From NCBI GenBank assembly GCA_003164095.1, contig PLRX01000142.1, positions 1 to 49,065 on the forward strand: a stretch of 49,065 bases of DNA, given 5' to 3'. A program made the position numbers and the translations under genes. Positions within the stretch are counted from its first letter, which is position 1. Each line of letters starts with the position of its first letter. The stretch comes from Acidimicrobiaceae bacterium (GTDB taxonomy: Bacteria; Actinomycetota; Acidimicrobiia; Acidimicrobiales; RAAP-2). Below the pieces are notes generated by a model. It was not told the DNA's origin. It ran no database searches and saw nothing but the letters and a program-made list of their open reading frames with translations. Of this stretch, positions 14,250 through 22,565 are shown piece by piece.

Positions 14250-15995
14250 TCAGCCGGGAGCCGTCGCCGTGATGGAGCCACTGCCCGGCGTGACGGGGGT
14301 GAGCGTGGCTGCCGTCGGCAGCGCCAGCCGGACGCTCGCGAACCGCACCGACCCACCCAGACGGGGCTGCGCGTAGGAGACCGTGGTCGCCACCAGCTGC
14401 AGTTCGATGTCCGACGACGGCGTGGCCGTGTAGGCCACGATCTCGAGCGGCACGGTCACCACGTGGGTGGAGCCGTCCAGGGCGACGGGTATCGGCGTCA
14501 CCTGGTTGCCGAGCACGGTGCCGCTCGCCTTGTCGACGAGCTGGGCGAAGACCCGGGTGGGCCGGGCGCCGGCGGGCGCCGTGCCGGAGTAGGTCAGCAC
14601 GAGGCGCGGCGCCCCGACGACGACCACCGGCCTCGTGAACGTGACCGGGACGTCGACGGCGTCGGTGGCCGGCGCAGGGGTGATCGGCGCCACCAGGCTG
14701 CCCAGCTCCTGGCCGGCCGGGACCGAGGTCACGGGGCCCGACCCGCCGGACGCCACCAGGTCCAGGGTGCCGGAGCCCGAGGCGGCCACCGGCGCCCCCT
14801 GGGCGACCGGGTAGGACGGAGCCGAGTAGGTGGTGCCGTTCTGGTCCACGAAGCTGAACCCGGGACCGGTGTCGACGGAGGTGTCCTTCTGGACGTAGCG
14901 CTTCAGCCACGCCAGGGTGGCCTCTTCGGGCGCGGCGGTGTTGCCGGCCGCCGTGAGGCAGACGCCGTGCCCGCCGCAGAACCACTGCATGGCGGTGGGC
15001 ACGCCCGCCGCCCGCAGCACCTCGTAGTTGTCGACGCCCTCCTGCAGGGTGAACAGGGTGTCGACGGTGCCCTGCAGGATGAGCGTCGGGATGTGGACGC
15101 CGCCGAGGTACTCCGCCGGCCCGCGCTCTGCGAACCACGCCTCCTGGCCGGCGTCGACGGTTCCGCTGGCCAGTCCGGCCCGCGATGCGGCCAGCACCTC
15201 GGGGGCCACATGGTCGCTACTCGACAGGTTCGAGAGGATGCCCGCCCAGCCGCTCTTGACGATGCCCGACTTGAACAGGCTGGTGGTCAGCGAGTGCCAG
15301 GCGATCGTCGGCACGATGGCGTCCACGCGGCAGTCCGTGGCTGCGGTGACGAACTGGATGCCGCCGCCGTAGGAGCCGCCGACCATCCCCATCCGGGGGT
15401 CGCCCGGGGCGTCGAGCTGCACGCCGGGCCGTGTGGCCACCCAGTCGATCAGCGCGCTGACGTCACGGGCCTCGTAGGCCGGGCTGTCGACCGCGGCCTC
15501 GCCCCCCGATGCGCCGAATCCGCGCGGGTCCCAGGTCAGGACGTTGTAGCCGGCCTGGAACAGGGTGGAGATGGCATCGGCCCCGAGGAGGCTCTGGCCC
15601 GGTGAGTTGCTGGTGTCGGTGTCGCCCGGGAGGCTCCAGCCCGGCCCCATGAGGATCGTCGGGTGGGTCGCCGTCGGGGCCGGGTGCAGCGAGCTCTCGT
15701 AGTCGGCGAGCGGGAACCAGTGGGCGCGGATGACCGTCCCGTCGAAGGACGTGACGTTCCAGTCGGTCGTCGACCCGGGCACCGGGGTGGCCGCGACGGG
15801 TGTCGCGGGCTCGCCCCGGTGGCACGTCGCCGACGTCGTCGTGGCCGCGGTCGAGGTGGTGGTGGCGGACGTGGACGAGGACGAGCAGCCCGTCAGGGTG
15901 CCGGCCACCACCAGGGCGGCCACGGCCGTCCCCCAGGCGATCGCCCGGTGGCGTCGGGGGGCGTACCGGTCGGGATGGAGGGAGTGCGGGCGCAT
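14250..15995 (-). CDS. CocE/NonD-type hydrolase lipoprotein (X-Pro dipeptidyl-peptidase family)
   Basis: 581 aa. Lipobox LTGC with Cys37 after an Arg-rich start and hydrophobic run, so it is a lipoprotein on the outer face of the membrane, followed by a Ser/Thr linker. Alpha/beta-hydrolase domain about 80-380: WDPRGFGASGG, nucleophile Ser208 in GGSYGGG, LQGTVDTLF, His in CGGHGVC. The C-terminal 180 residues are beta-rich and match the galactose-binding-like domain of the PepX/CocE group. It cleaves an ester, amide or X-Pro bond of an imported or environmental substrate. Transcribed away from the MFS pump with its own leaderless promoter. Confidence 0.85.
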   Translation of the reverse strand: MRPHSLHPDRYAPRRHRAIAWGTAVAALVVAGTLTGCSSSSTSATTTSTAATTTSATCHRGEPATPVAATPVPGSTTDWNVTSFDGTVIRAHWFPLADYESSLHPAPTATHPTILMGPGWSLPGDTDTSNSPGQSLLGADAISTLFQAGYNVLTWDPRGFGASGGEAAVDSPAYEARDVSALIDWVATRPGVQLDAPGDPRMGMVGGSYGGGIQFVTAATDCRVDAIVPTIAWHSLTTSLFKSGIVKSGWAGILSNLSSSDHVAPEVLAASRAGLASGTVDAGQEAWFAERGPAEYLGGVHIPTLILQGTVDTLFTLQEGVDNYEVLRAAGVPTAMQWFCGGHGVCLTAAGNTAAPEEATLAWLKRYVQKDTSVDTGPGFSFVDQNGTTYSAPSYPVAQGAPVAASGSGTLDLVASGGSGPVTSVPAGQELGSLVAPITPAPATDAVDVPVTFTRPVVVVGAPRLVLTYSGTAPAGARPTRVFAQLVDKASGTVLGNQVTPIPVALDGSTHVVTVPLEIVAYTATPSSDIELQLVATTVSYAQPRLGGSVRFASVRLALPTAATLTPVTPGSGSITATAPG

Positions 15996-16030
15996 CGGCG
16001 GAGTGTTGCACCGGTCGGGAGGTTGGGCAA
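15996..16030 (-). promoter_or_regulatory. Leaderless promoter of the CocE-like lipoprotein gene
   Basis: Minus strand: -35 TTGCCC (16030-16025), 17-nt spacer, -10 AACACT (16007-16002), then CCGCCG and the ATG. The spacing is ideal and the start codon falls at the expected +1. Confidence 0.5.
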
Positions 16031-16086
16031 TCTCGGGTCGCGGGGCGGACTTGCCGTACGAGGGGGTCTACCGGTGGAATGGGGAG

Positions 16087-17598
16087 ATGGCCTCCGCTTC
16101 CACACCGGTGTCTCCTGTCGCGCCCCGGTCCGCCCGCGTGCGGTGGTGGGCGCTCGTTGTCGTCTGCCTGGCCATGTTCATGAACGCCCTCGACTCGTCG
16201 ATCGTGAACGTGGCGCTCCCGGACATCCAGAAGGACCTGCACTTCACCCCGTCGAGCCTGGCCTGGGTGGTCGACGCCTTCCTCATCACCTTCGGCAGCT
16301 TCCTGCTGATGGCCGGCCGTCTGGGCGACCTGATCGGGCGGCGCAAGGTGTTCCTGACGGGGATCGTGCTCTTCACCGGTGCGTCGATCATGTGCGGCGT
16401 GGCCCAGAGCCAGGGGGTGCTCATCGTCGGCCGGTTCCTCCAGGGGATCGGCGGTGCGTTCTCGGCGTCGGTCATCATCGCCATCATCGTCACCGAGTTC
16501 CCCGAGGCCGGTGAGCGCAGCAAGGCCATGAGCGCCTACATCTTCGTGGCCGTCGGGGGCGGGTCCATCGGGCTGCTGGTGGGCGGCATCCTGACCCAGG
16601 CCCTCAACTGGCACTGGATCTTCTTCATCAACGTGCCCATCGGGGTGTTCACGTTCATCTTCGGTCGGGCCCTGATCGTGGAGAACACCGGGCTCGGCAT
16701 ACGCACCGGGGTCGACGTGGCCGGGTCGGTGCTGGTGACCGTCGCGCTGATGGTCGGGATCTACGGCATCTCGACGGCCACCGAGTACCACTGGGTGTCC
16801 GCCCACACGCTCGGCTTCGTGGGGGCCGCGGTGCTCATGCTCGTCGCTTTCGTGGTGCTGGAGTCGCGCCTGGCCAATCCGATCATGCCGCTGCGCATCT
16901 TCCGGATCCGGACGCTGACCAGGTCCAGCATCATCCGGGGGATGCTGGCGACCGGGATGTTCACCACCTTCTTCCTCGGCGCCCTCTACCTGGAGGGCGT
17001 CCTGGGCTTCAGTCCCGTGCAGACCGGCCTCGCCTTCCTCCCCATGTCGGTCACCATGGGCATCCTGTCGGCGGGGATCACGGCGCGGCTCGTGACCCGG
17101 TTCGGCGACAAGCGGGTCCTGATCCCCGGCATGGTCGCCGGAACGCTCGGCCTACTGCTGCTGACCACCCTCGGGACGGACACCTCGTACGTGTCGGTCA
17201 TGCTCCCGGCGTTCCTGTTGATCGGACTGGGGGCCGGCACGGCCTTCGCCCCGCTGCTGTCGATCGCCATGGCGGACGTGCCGGTCGTGGACGCTGGGCT
17301 CGGTTCCGGCATCGTCAATGTCTCCATGCAGATGTCCTCTGCGCTGGGCCTCGCCATCCTCAGCGCGATCGCAACGGGTCGGACCCACGCCCTGGAGGCG
17401 GCAGGTCACCCGGTGGAGGTGGCGCTGACCGACGGGTACCGGCTGGCCTTCCTGATCTCGGCAGTGCTTGTCGGGGTGGGGACGGTCGTCGCCGTGGTGG
17501 CGCTGGAGAGGTCCGGCACCCGACCGTCCGGTACGGCCGAAGAGGTCCACCTGGCCGAGGAGGAGCTGTCGGCCGCCTCCGAGCCGTTCCCGCACTGA
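16087..17598 (+). CDS. MFS transporter, DHA2 (EmrB/QacA) family
   Basis: 503 aa from ATG 16087; GGGGAG touches that ATG directly, so an upstream non-ATG start cannot be excluded. Hydrophobic segments throughout fit 14 helices. Motifs: LDSSIVNVALPDIQ in helix 1, GRLGDLIGRRKVFLTG (motif A) after helix 2, and VGGGSIGLLVGGILTQ in the motif C region (helix 5). These mark drug/proton antiporters of the DHA2 group. It exports hydrophobic or cationic compounds using the proton gradient. The acidic C-terminal tail is cytosolic. It converges with fhs, 16 bp between stops. Confidence 0.9.
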   Translation: MASASTPVSPVAPRSARVRWWALVVVCLAMFMNALDSSIVNVALPDIQKDLHFTPSSLAWVVDAFLITFGSFLLMAGRLGDLIGRRKVFLTGIVLFTGASIMCGVAQSQGVLIVGRFLQGIGGAFSASVIIAIIVTEFPEAGERSKAMSAYIFVAVGGGSIGLLVGGILTQALNWHWIFFINVPIGVFTFIFGRALIVENTGLGIRTGVDVAGSVLVTVALMVGIYGISTATEYHWVSAHTLGFVGAAVLMLVAFVVLESRLANPIMPLRIFRIRTLTRSSIIRGMLATGMFTTFFLGALYLEGVLGFSPVQTGLAFLPMSVTMGILSAGITARLVTRFGDKRVLIPGMVAGTLGLLLLTTLGTDTSYVSVMLPAFLLIGLGAGTAFAPLLSIAMADVPVVDAGLGSGIVNVSMQMSSALGLAILSAIATGRTHALEAAGHPVEVALTDGYRLAFLISAVLVGVGTVVAVVALERSGTRPSGTAEEVHLAEEELSAASEPFPH

Positions 17599-17614
17599 GC
17601 AGGGCGACGGCGCC

Positions 17615-19321
17615 TCAGTAGAGGCCGACGATGTTCCCGTCCTCGTCGAGGTCGATGTCGAAGGCCGCCGGGTGGGAGCCGAGGCCGGGCATGGTCCGCA
17701 TGTCGCCGCAGATGGCGTAGGCGAAGCCGGCACCGGCGGACAGCCGCACCTCGCGCACCGGCAGTCGCCAGCCGGTGGGTGCGCCCTTGAGCGCCGGGAA
17801 CGACGAGATGGACAGGTGGGTCTTGGCGATGCAGACCGACAGCCCACCGAACCCCTCGGCCTCGAGCTGGTCCAGTCGCCGGGCGGCCCCGGGCGCGTAG
17901 TCCACGCCGTCGGCCCCGTACATACGGGTGGCGATGGTCTCGATCTTCTGGCGCAGCGTGGCCTCGGACGGGTAGAGGAACCGGAACTCGCCCGGCTCCT
18001 CCGCCGCGGCGGCCACCGCCTCGGCCAACTCGGTGGCGCCACTGCCTCCGTCGGCGAAGTGCGTGGTGACCGCGCACCGCACACCGAGCGAGGCGGCGAT
18101 CTCCCGGATGGCGTCGTACTCGCTCGGGTGGTCGCCCGGGAAGGCGTTGATGGCCACGACCGGCGTCACGCCGTGGAGGCGGACGTTCTCCACCTGCTTG
18201 ACGAGGTTCGCTCCGCCGGCCAGCACCTCGTCGGGGTTCTCCTCGAGGATGGCCGGGGGGAGGGGCCTGCCGGGCACGATCCGGTGGGTCCCCGAATGGG
18301 CCTTGAGCGCCCGGACGGTGGTGACCACGACGGCGGCGTCCGGGACGAGACCGGACACCCGGCACTTGATGTTGAAGAACCGTTCCGCGCCCATGTCCGC
18401 GCCGAAGCCCGCCTCGGTGATGAGGTAGTCGCCGGCGTGGATGCCGATCTGGTCGGCGACGACGGACGAGTTGCCGTGGGCGATGTTGCCGAACGGTCCG
18501 GCATGGACCAGTACCGGGGTGTGCTCGAGCGTCTGGAGCAGGTTGGGCTTGAGGGCGTCCCGCATGATGACCGCCATGGCCCCGGCGCCCCGCAGCTGCT
18601 CGGCGGTCACCGGGCGGCCCCGGACATCGAACCCGACCACGACCTCGCCCAGACGCCGCCGCAGGTCGCGCAACGACGTCGACAGGGCCAGGATCGCCAT
18701 GACCTCGGAGGCCGCGGTGATGTCGAAGCCCGACTGACGGGGCACGCCGTCCTCGGCGGTTCCCAGTCCGATCACGATGTTGCGGAGTGACCGGTCGTTG
18801 ACGTCGAGCACCCGCCGCCACGTGATGGCATGGAGGTCGAGCTCCAGCTCGTTGCCGTGGTGCAGGTGGTTGTCGACGATGGCCGACAGGGTGTTGTGGG
18901 CGGCGGTGACGGCGTGGATGTCGCCCGTCAGGTGGAGGTTGAACGCCTCGAACGGTCCGGCCTGGCTGTAGCCGCCACCGGCCGCGCCACCCTTGATCCC
19001 GAAGGTGGGGCCCATCGACGATTGCCGGATGGCCGCCGTGGCGCGCTTGCCGATGTGCTTGAAGCCCTGGGCCAGGCCGATGGTGGTGGTCGTCTTGCCC
19101 TCGCCCAGCGGGGTGGGGGTGATGGCGGTCACGACGATGTACCGGGCCCGGGGGCGCTCCGCGAGTGCGCCGACGGCATCGAGTGAGACCTTGGCGATGT
19201 AGCGGCCGTAAGGCTCGAGGAGGTCCTCGCCGATCCCCATGCCGGCGGCCACCTCGGTGATGGGCAGGAGCGTGGCCTTGCGTGCGATCTCGAGCGCGGT
19301 CAGCGGCGGGGCGTCGGGCAT
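17615..19321 (-). CDS. fhs: Formate-tetrahydrofolate ligase
   Basis: 568 aa, matching the family length of about 557. ATG 19321 with GAGGAG upstream. P-loop TPTPLGEGKTTTT at residues 69-80; then GGGYSQ, RKAT, HAGPFGNIAHGN and FADGGSGATEL, all hallmarks of 10-formyl-THF synthetase. It makes 10-formyl-THF from formate, ATP and THF, feeding purine and one-carbon metabolism in the cytosol. No folD or other C1 gene is in the window. Minus-strand TACAGT about 65 nt upstream of the start could be the -10, giving a long leader. Confidence 0.96.
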   Translation of the reverse strand: MPDAPPLTALEIARKATLLPITEVAAGMGIGEDLLEPYGRYIAKVSLDAVGALAERPRARYIVVTAITPTPLGEGKTTTTIGLAQGFKHIGKRATAAIRQSSMGPTFGIKGGAAGGGYSQAGPFEAFNLHLTGDIHAVTAAHNTLSAIVDNHLHHGNELELDLHAITWRRVLDVNDRSLRNIVIGLGTAEDGVPRQSGFDITAASEVMAILALSTSLRDLRRRLGEVVVGFDVRGRPVTAEQLRGAGAMAVIMRDALKPNLLQTLEHTPVLVHAGPFGNIAHGNSSVVADQIGIHAGDYLITEAGFGADMGAERFFNIKCRVSGLVPDAAVVVTTVRALKAHSGTHRIVPGRPLPPAILEENPDEVLAGGANLVKQVENVRLHGVTPVVAINAFPGDHPSEYDAIREIAASLGVRCAVTTHFADGGSGATELAEAVAAAAEEPGEFRFLYPSEATLRQKIETIATRMYGADGVDYAPGAARRLDQLEAEGFGGLSVCIAKTHLSISSFPALKGAPTGWRLPVREVRLSAGAGFAYAICGDMRTMPGLGSHPAAFDIDLDEDGNIVGLY

Positions 19322-19444
19322 CAGGTCTCCTCGGGCCGGCCCGGGTGTGCCCCACCACGGGGGACGGGCCGCCCGGACTGTAACGCGGCCCACTCGTCCA
19401 GGCCTCGTCCGGGAGCCCCAGAAACGCCACGGAAGCGCCACCGC

Positions 19445-19456
19445 TACGTTGGCACC
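19445..19456 (+). promoter_or_regulatory. Leaderless -10 box before a 24-codon ORF and GST-like gene
   Basis: TACGTT at 19445-19450, GGCACC, then ATG at 19457. The spacing matches other leaderless starts in the window. Confidence 0.4.
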
Positions 19457-19531
19457 ATGGGTCATGACACTCGTACTGACAGAAGAGTGACCCGGGCTGC
19501 GCATCCGGGCCGCGGGCAGGACATCTGGTGA
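19457..19531 (+). CDS. Possible 24-residue leaderless upstream ORF of the GST-like gene
   Basis: 25 codons including the stop, MGHDTRTDRRVTRAA..., very basic. The TGA (19529-19531) overlaps the GTG start of the GST-like gene at 19528 as GTGA. A TGACAGAAG element that also occurs at 21556 lies inside it. An equally sized ORF precedes the LLM gene in the same position. It may be a leader peptide used for translational coupling. Confidence 0.35.
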   Translation: MGHDTRTDRRVTRAAHPGRGQDIW

Positions 19532-20253
19532 GTCCGGCCCGCGGCGTCGGTGCCGTCGACCACGTGACGTTGTTCGGCCATTGGATCTGCCCCTCCTCGG
19601 TCCGGGTGTCGTTCGCCCTGGCCGAACGGGGCATCACCCACGATCTGGTGGACGTGCCGCCGACCGCCGCTCGTCCGCCGGGCTACGTCGTCCCACCCGA
19701 GTTCGTCGAGCACTCGCCGCGAGGCGAGATCCCGTTGGTCCGCATCGGGTCGGAGTACCGGGCGGACTCACTACCGATCCTCGAGTGGCTGGAGGAACGG
19801 ATCGACGGACGGTCTCTCCTGCCGTCGGACCCGGGTGAGCGGACCCGGGTGTTCGACGCCATGGCGTGGATCGACGCACGCGTGTTCCCGCCGATGATCG
19901 GCGTCTACTACGGCACGCACGCCGAGCGCATCGCTGCGTCGGCCGCAGACCTCGCCGACGCTCTGGTCGCCCTGGGGGACCGGCTGGGCGACGGGCGGTG
20001 GCTGGTCGGTGAGGGTCCGACGCTGGCCGAGGCGACCGTGGAGCCGCTCTACGTGCGGCTCGACGGTCTGGTCCGCCTCGGGTTCGACCGTCCCCTCGAC
20101 CCCAGGGTCGCCGCCCACCGGGCCCGGGTGGCGCAACTGGACGGTGGACGGGCGGTCGCATGGTCGACGGCGCAGACCGACGAGTTCGTCGGACGGTGCG
20201 AGGCCTTCCGGGCCCGTCGGCGAGCGTCCGAGGGCATGCCGTCCGGCGGGTAG
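19528..20253 (+). CDS. Glutathione S-transferase-fold protein
   Basis: 241 aa. Thioredoxin-like N-terminal domain (VTLFGHWICPSSVRVSFALAERG; the CPSS position is where GST catalytic Ser/Cys sit), GEIPLVRIG as the cis-Pro loop, ADSLPILEWLEE as the gamma-glutamyl-binding Ser motif, then an all-helical C-terminal domain. Many actinobacteria lack glutathione, so the thiol may be mycothiol or another cofactor; that is inference. The GTG start overlaps a small ORF stop. Converges on the second GST-like gene. Confidence 0.8.
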   Translation: MSPARGVGAVDHVTLFGHWICPSSVRVSFALAERGITHDLVDVPPTAARPPGYVVPPEFVEHSPRGEIPLVRIGSEYRADSLPILEWLEERIDGRSLLPSDPGERTRVFDAMAWIDARVFPPMIGVYYGTHAERIAASAADLADALVALGDRLGDGRWLVGEGPTLAEATVEPLYVRLDGLVRLGFDRPLDPRVAAHRARVAQLDGGRAVAWSTAQTDEFVGRCEAFRARRRASEGMPSGG

Positions 20254-20259
20254 CCGGAC
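20241..20259. terminator. Bidirectional hairpin between the two convergent GST-like genes
   Basis: GTCCGGC (20241-20247), loop gggta, GCCGGAC (20253-20259): a perfect 7-bp stem that contains the TAG stop codon of the plus-strand gene. It sits in the 19-bp gap between convergent genes. Confidence 0.5.
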
Positions 20260-20272
20260 GGCCGGGCCCTGC

Positions 20273-21445
20273 TCAGGCGGTGGGCACCGGCTCCTGTGGC
20301 GGCCCCCACACTTCGCGGTTGTCCGACCGGACCACCCAGCGCCGTGGGCGGATGTCGAGCAGGGGGTCGAGCCCGGCTCCGACGAACAGCGCGCGGATGG
20401 TCACCTGCTCGTCGGCAGTCGCCGCGCCGAAGGCGTCCTGGAGCCGCTTCAGGAGGAAGGTCCGGTAGGGCACCACGGCGACGGTCATGTCGTGGCCACG
20501 CCAGGAGAACGTGGTGGTGCCGCTGATCCGCCGCTTGGGCTTGCCGAGGACGACCTCGCCGTCGGTCACGTCGGGGTGCTCGGCGAGCCACGCGTCGACG
20601 GCGGCCACCTGGGCCACGGCCTCGTCGAGGAACTCGTCGCCGATGTAGGAGAGCAGCGCCCGCAGCGTGTCGGGCACGGTGTCGTCGGCGAAGAGGTCCT
20701 CGCTGCAGTCGCCGTACTCGGAGGCGTCCTGCACGGGCGCGTGCATGCGCTCGACCCAACGCCACACCCGCTGGGCGCGTTGCTTCATGAGCACCGAGGG
20801 GTAGGGGTCGCGGGCGAGGTGGGCGTAGAGGGGACCGAAGAAGCCGAAGTCGGCAATGGTGGGCCGTCCGCCGAGCAGGAAGGGGGAGCCGGCCAGGTGG
20901 GCGTCGAACAGGGTCAGGAACTCCGCATAGGACCGCTCGATGGCGGGCACGAGCTCCTCGGTCACCCCGAACGCGGCGGTGGCGCTCCGCATGCGCTCGG
21001 AGGCGAAGGCGAACACGGCGTCGCGTGTGGCGTCGTCGGCACCCACGACCAGGGCGGCGCTGAAGTCCTTGGCCAGGAACGGCACGTTGACGTCGTCGAA
21101 GTCCCAGCGGTAGTGCATCGCCGGGCGCAGCAGGCCCTCGCCGCCGAACAGCTCCAGCAGGTGGGCGACGGTGCGCTGGACGGGAGTCGCCGGGTAGGCG
21201 GATCGTTCCGGGGCCACGGTGGCGTCGAGGTGGTCGATGATGTCCACGGTGTCCTGCACGATGGTCCCGTCGGGCGTCTGGAGCACGGGGATGATCCACC
21301 GGCCGATGGCGGGCTCGACCTCGGCGCCGTAGCGCGGGTCGCCCGGCGCACGTTCCACGTACTCGATGCGGTGGGTGCGCAGGTAGGAGCGGGCCTTGCC
21401 GGAGTAGAGCGACGCGGGCATGGCATAGAGCACATAGGGGTCCAT
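20273..21445 (-). CDS. GST-like protein with long C-terminal extension
   Basis: 390 aa, much longer than the usual 210-250 for a GST. N-terminal thioredoxin-like domain with YAMPASLYSGKARSYLR, IIPVLQTPDG (cis-Pro) and VQDTVDIIDHLD; helical domain including PFLLGGRPTIADFGFFGPL. About 130 further residues (275-390) contain LGKPKRRISGTTTFSWRGH and no motif I know. AGGAG site before the ATG. Its promoter region is shared with the LLM operon, so co-regulation is likely. Confidence 0.78.
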   Translation of the reverse strand: MDPYVLYAMPASLYSGKARSYLRTHRIEYVERAPGDPRYGAEVEPAIGRWIIPVLQTPDGTIVQDTVDIIDHLDATVAPERSAYPATPVQRTVAHLLELFGGEGLLRPAMHYRWDFDDVNVPFLAKDFSAALVVGADDATRDAVFAFASERMRSATAAFGVTEELVPAIERSYAEFLTLFDAHLAGSPFLLGGRPTIADFGFFGPLYAHLARDPYPSVLMKQRAQRVWRWVERMHAPVQDASEYGDCSEDLFADDTVPDTLRALLSYIGDEFLDEAVAQVAAVDAWLAEHPDVTDGEVVLGKPKRRISGTTTFSWRGHDMTVAVVPYRTFLLKRLQDAFGAATADEQVTIRALFVGAGLDPLLDIRPRRWVVRSDNREVWGPPQEPVPTA

Positions 21446-21516
21446 CGGGGTCTCCTGTTCTGGCGACGGTCGGCTGCAGGTCGGCGGCCGTCCGCCGGTC
21501 CGCCCCGGTTGCGAGT

Positions 21517-21563
21517 GTATCTTCTGTCAGATACCTTGACAGATGTCACCAGCATTGACAGAA
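21517..21563. promoter_or_regulatory. Operator/promoter region with TGACAGA repeats
   Basis: Inverted repeat GTATCT-TCTGTC-AGATAC at 21517-21534. TCTGTCA (21523-21529), a 7-bp gap and TGACAGA (21537-21543) form a second, 21-bp inverted repeat. TGACAGATGTCA (21537-21548) contains TGACA/TGTCA, and a third TGACAGA lies at 21556-21562. This sits between divergent GST-like and LLM genes, in an AT-richer stretch. TACCTT (21532-21537, plus) and TACACT (minus) are candidate -10 boxes covered by the repeats. The TetR gene two positions downstream is the natural candidate ligand. Confidence 0.55.
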
Positions 21564-21617
21564 GTGCCGCCCGCCCCTCCGGGCGCCGGCGGCGGCCATG
21601 GAAGGGGCCCCGCATGA
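21543..21617 (+). CDS. Possible 24-residue leaderless upstream ORF of the LLM gene
   Basis: 25 codons including the stop, MSPALTEVPPAPPGAGGG..., starting 5 nt after TACCTT and ending in a TGA (21615-21617) that overlaps the LLM ATG at 21614 as ATGA. It has exactly the length of the ORF before the GST-like gene at 19457. It has its start inside the operator. Pro/Gly-rich, no homology recognised. Confidence 0.35.
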   Translation: MSPALTEVPPAPPGAGGGHGRGPA

Positions 21618-22483
21618 AGTTCGGCATCGTCTTCGCCAATACCGGACCCTTCGTCGACCCGGGCCCCGCCGTCGAGCTGGCCCGGTCCGCCGAAGCAGCG
21701 GGATTCGAGTCGCTGTGGACCGTGGAGCACACCGTGGTGCCGGCCGGCTACGAGTCGACGTACCCGTACGACCGGTCGGGGCGCATGCCCGGCTCCGACG
21801 ACGCCCCGATCCCGGACCCGTTGGTGTGGCTCGCCTACCTGGCCTCGGCGACGTCCACCATCAATCTGGCCACCGGGATCCTGATCCAGCCGCAGCGCAA
21901 CCCGGTCGTCCTCGCCAAGGAGGTGGCCACCCTCGACCACCTGTCCGGTGGACGCGTGCAGCTCGGGGTCGGCGTGGGCTGGCTGGAGGAGGAGTTCGAC
22001 GCCATCGGCATCCCCTTTACCGAGCGCGGCCGGCGCACCGACGACGGGATCGCCGCCATGCGCGCGTTGTGGAGCCAGGACCAGGCCACCTACGCCGGCG
22101 AGTTCACCTCCTTCACCGACTGCATCTGCCGGCCGCGACCGGTGGGCGGGACGGTGCCGGTCCACATCGGCGGTCACACCGAGGTGGCGGCCCGACGGGC
22201 CGGCCGCACCGGCGACGGGTTCTTCCCGGCGTCGGGCAGCCACGACAAGCTCGCCGCTCTCTTCGCCGTTGTGCGCAGCACCGCCGAGGAGGCGGGGCGT
22301 GACCCGGACGCCATCGAGATCACCTGTGGCGGCAACGGGGTCTTCGGCCCGGGCGCACTCGACGAGGCAGCCGCCCTGGCCGAACTCGGGGTCGACCGGA
22401 TCGTGGTCCCGTCCTTCCTGTTCTGGAAGGACACGGAGGCCGCGCTGGCTGCCTACGGCGACGAGGTGATCGCCCGGATCTGA
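21614..22483 (+). CDS. LLM-class F420-dependent oxidoreductase
   Basis: 289 aa from ATG 21614 with GAAGGGG upstream; the frame is open further upstream but antisense to the GST-like gene. Luciferase-like TIM barrel: MKFGIVFANTGPF, AGFESLWTVEHT, INLATGILIQPQRNPVVLAKEVATLDHLSG split across strands, GVGVGWLEEEFDAIG and ERGRRTDD. This wording is that of the actinobacterial TIGR03619-like F420 group. It would transfer hydride between F420 and a small organic substrate. First gene of a probable six-gene operon. Confidence 0.9.
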   Translation: MKFGIVFANTGPFVDPGPAVELARSAEAAGFESLWTVEHTVVPAGYESTYPYDRSGRMPGSDDAPIPDPLVWLAYLASATSTINLATGILIQPQRNPVVLAKEVATLDHLSGGRVQLGVGVGWLEEEFDAIGIPFTERGRRTDDGIAAMRALWSQDQATYAGEFTSFTDCICRPRPVGGTVPVHIGGHTEVAARRAGRTGDGFFPASGSHDKLAALFAVVRSTAEEAGRDPDAIEITCGGNGVFGPGALDEAAALAELGVDRIVVPSFLFWKDTEAALAAYGDEVIARI

Positions 22484-22565
22484 CCGGGACCACAGCGCAC
22501 CCCGGCCGGGCGACCGGCCCCGACGACACATCTGCCGCCACGCGGCACGGAGGAAGGACGACACC

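Noticed and set aside
19322-19440. Folate-type riboswitch in the long fhs leader
   Set aside because: The leader is GC-rich with no recognisable THF aptamer features; length alone is not evidence.
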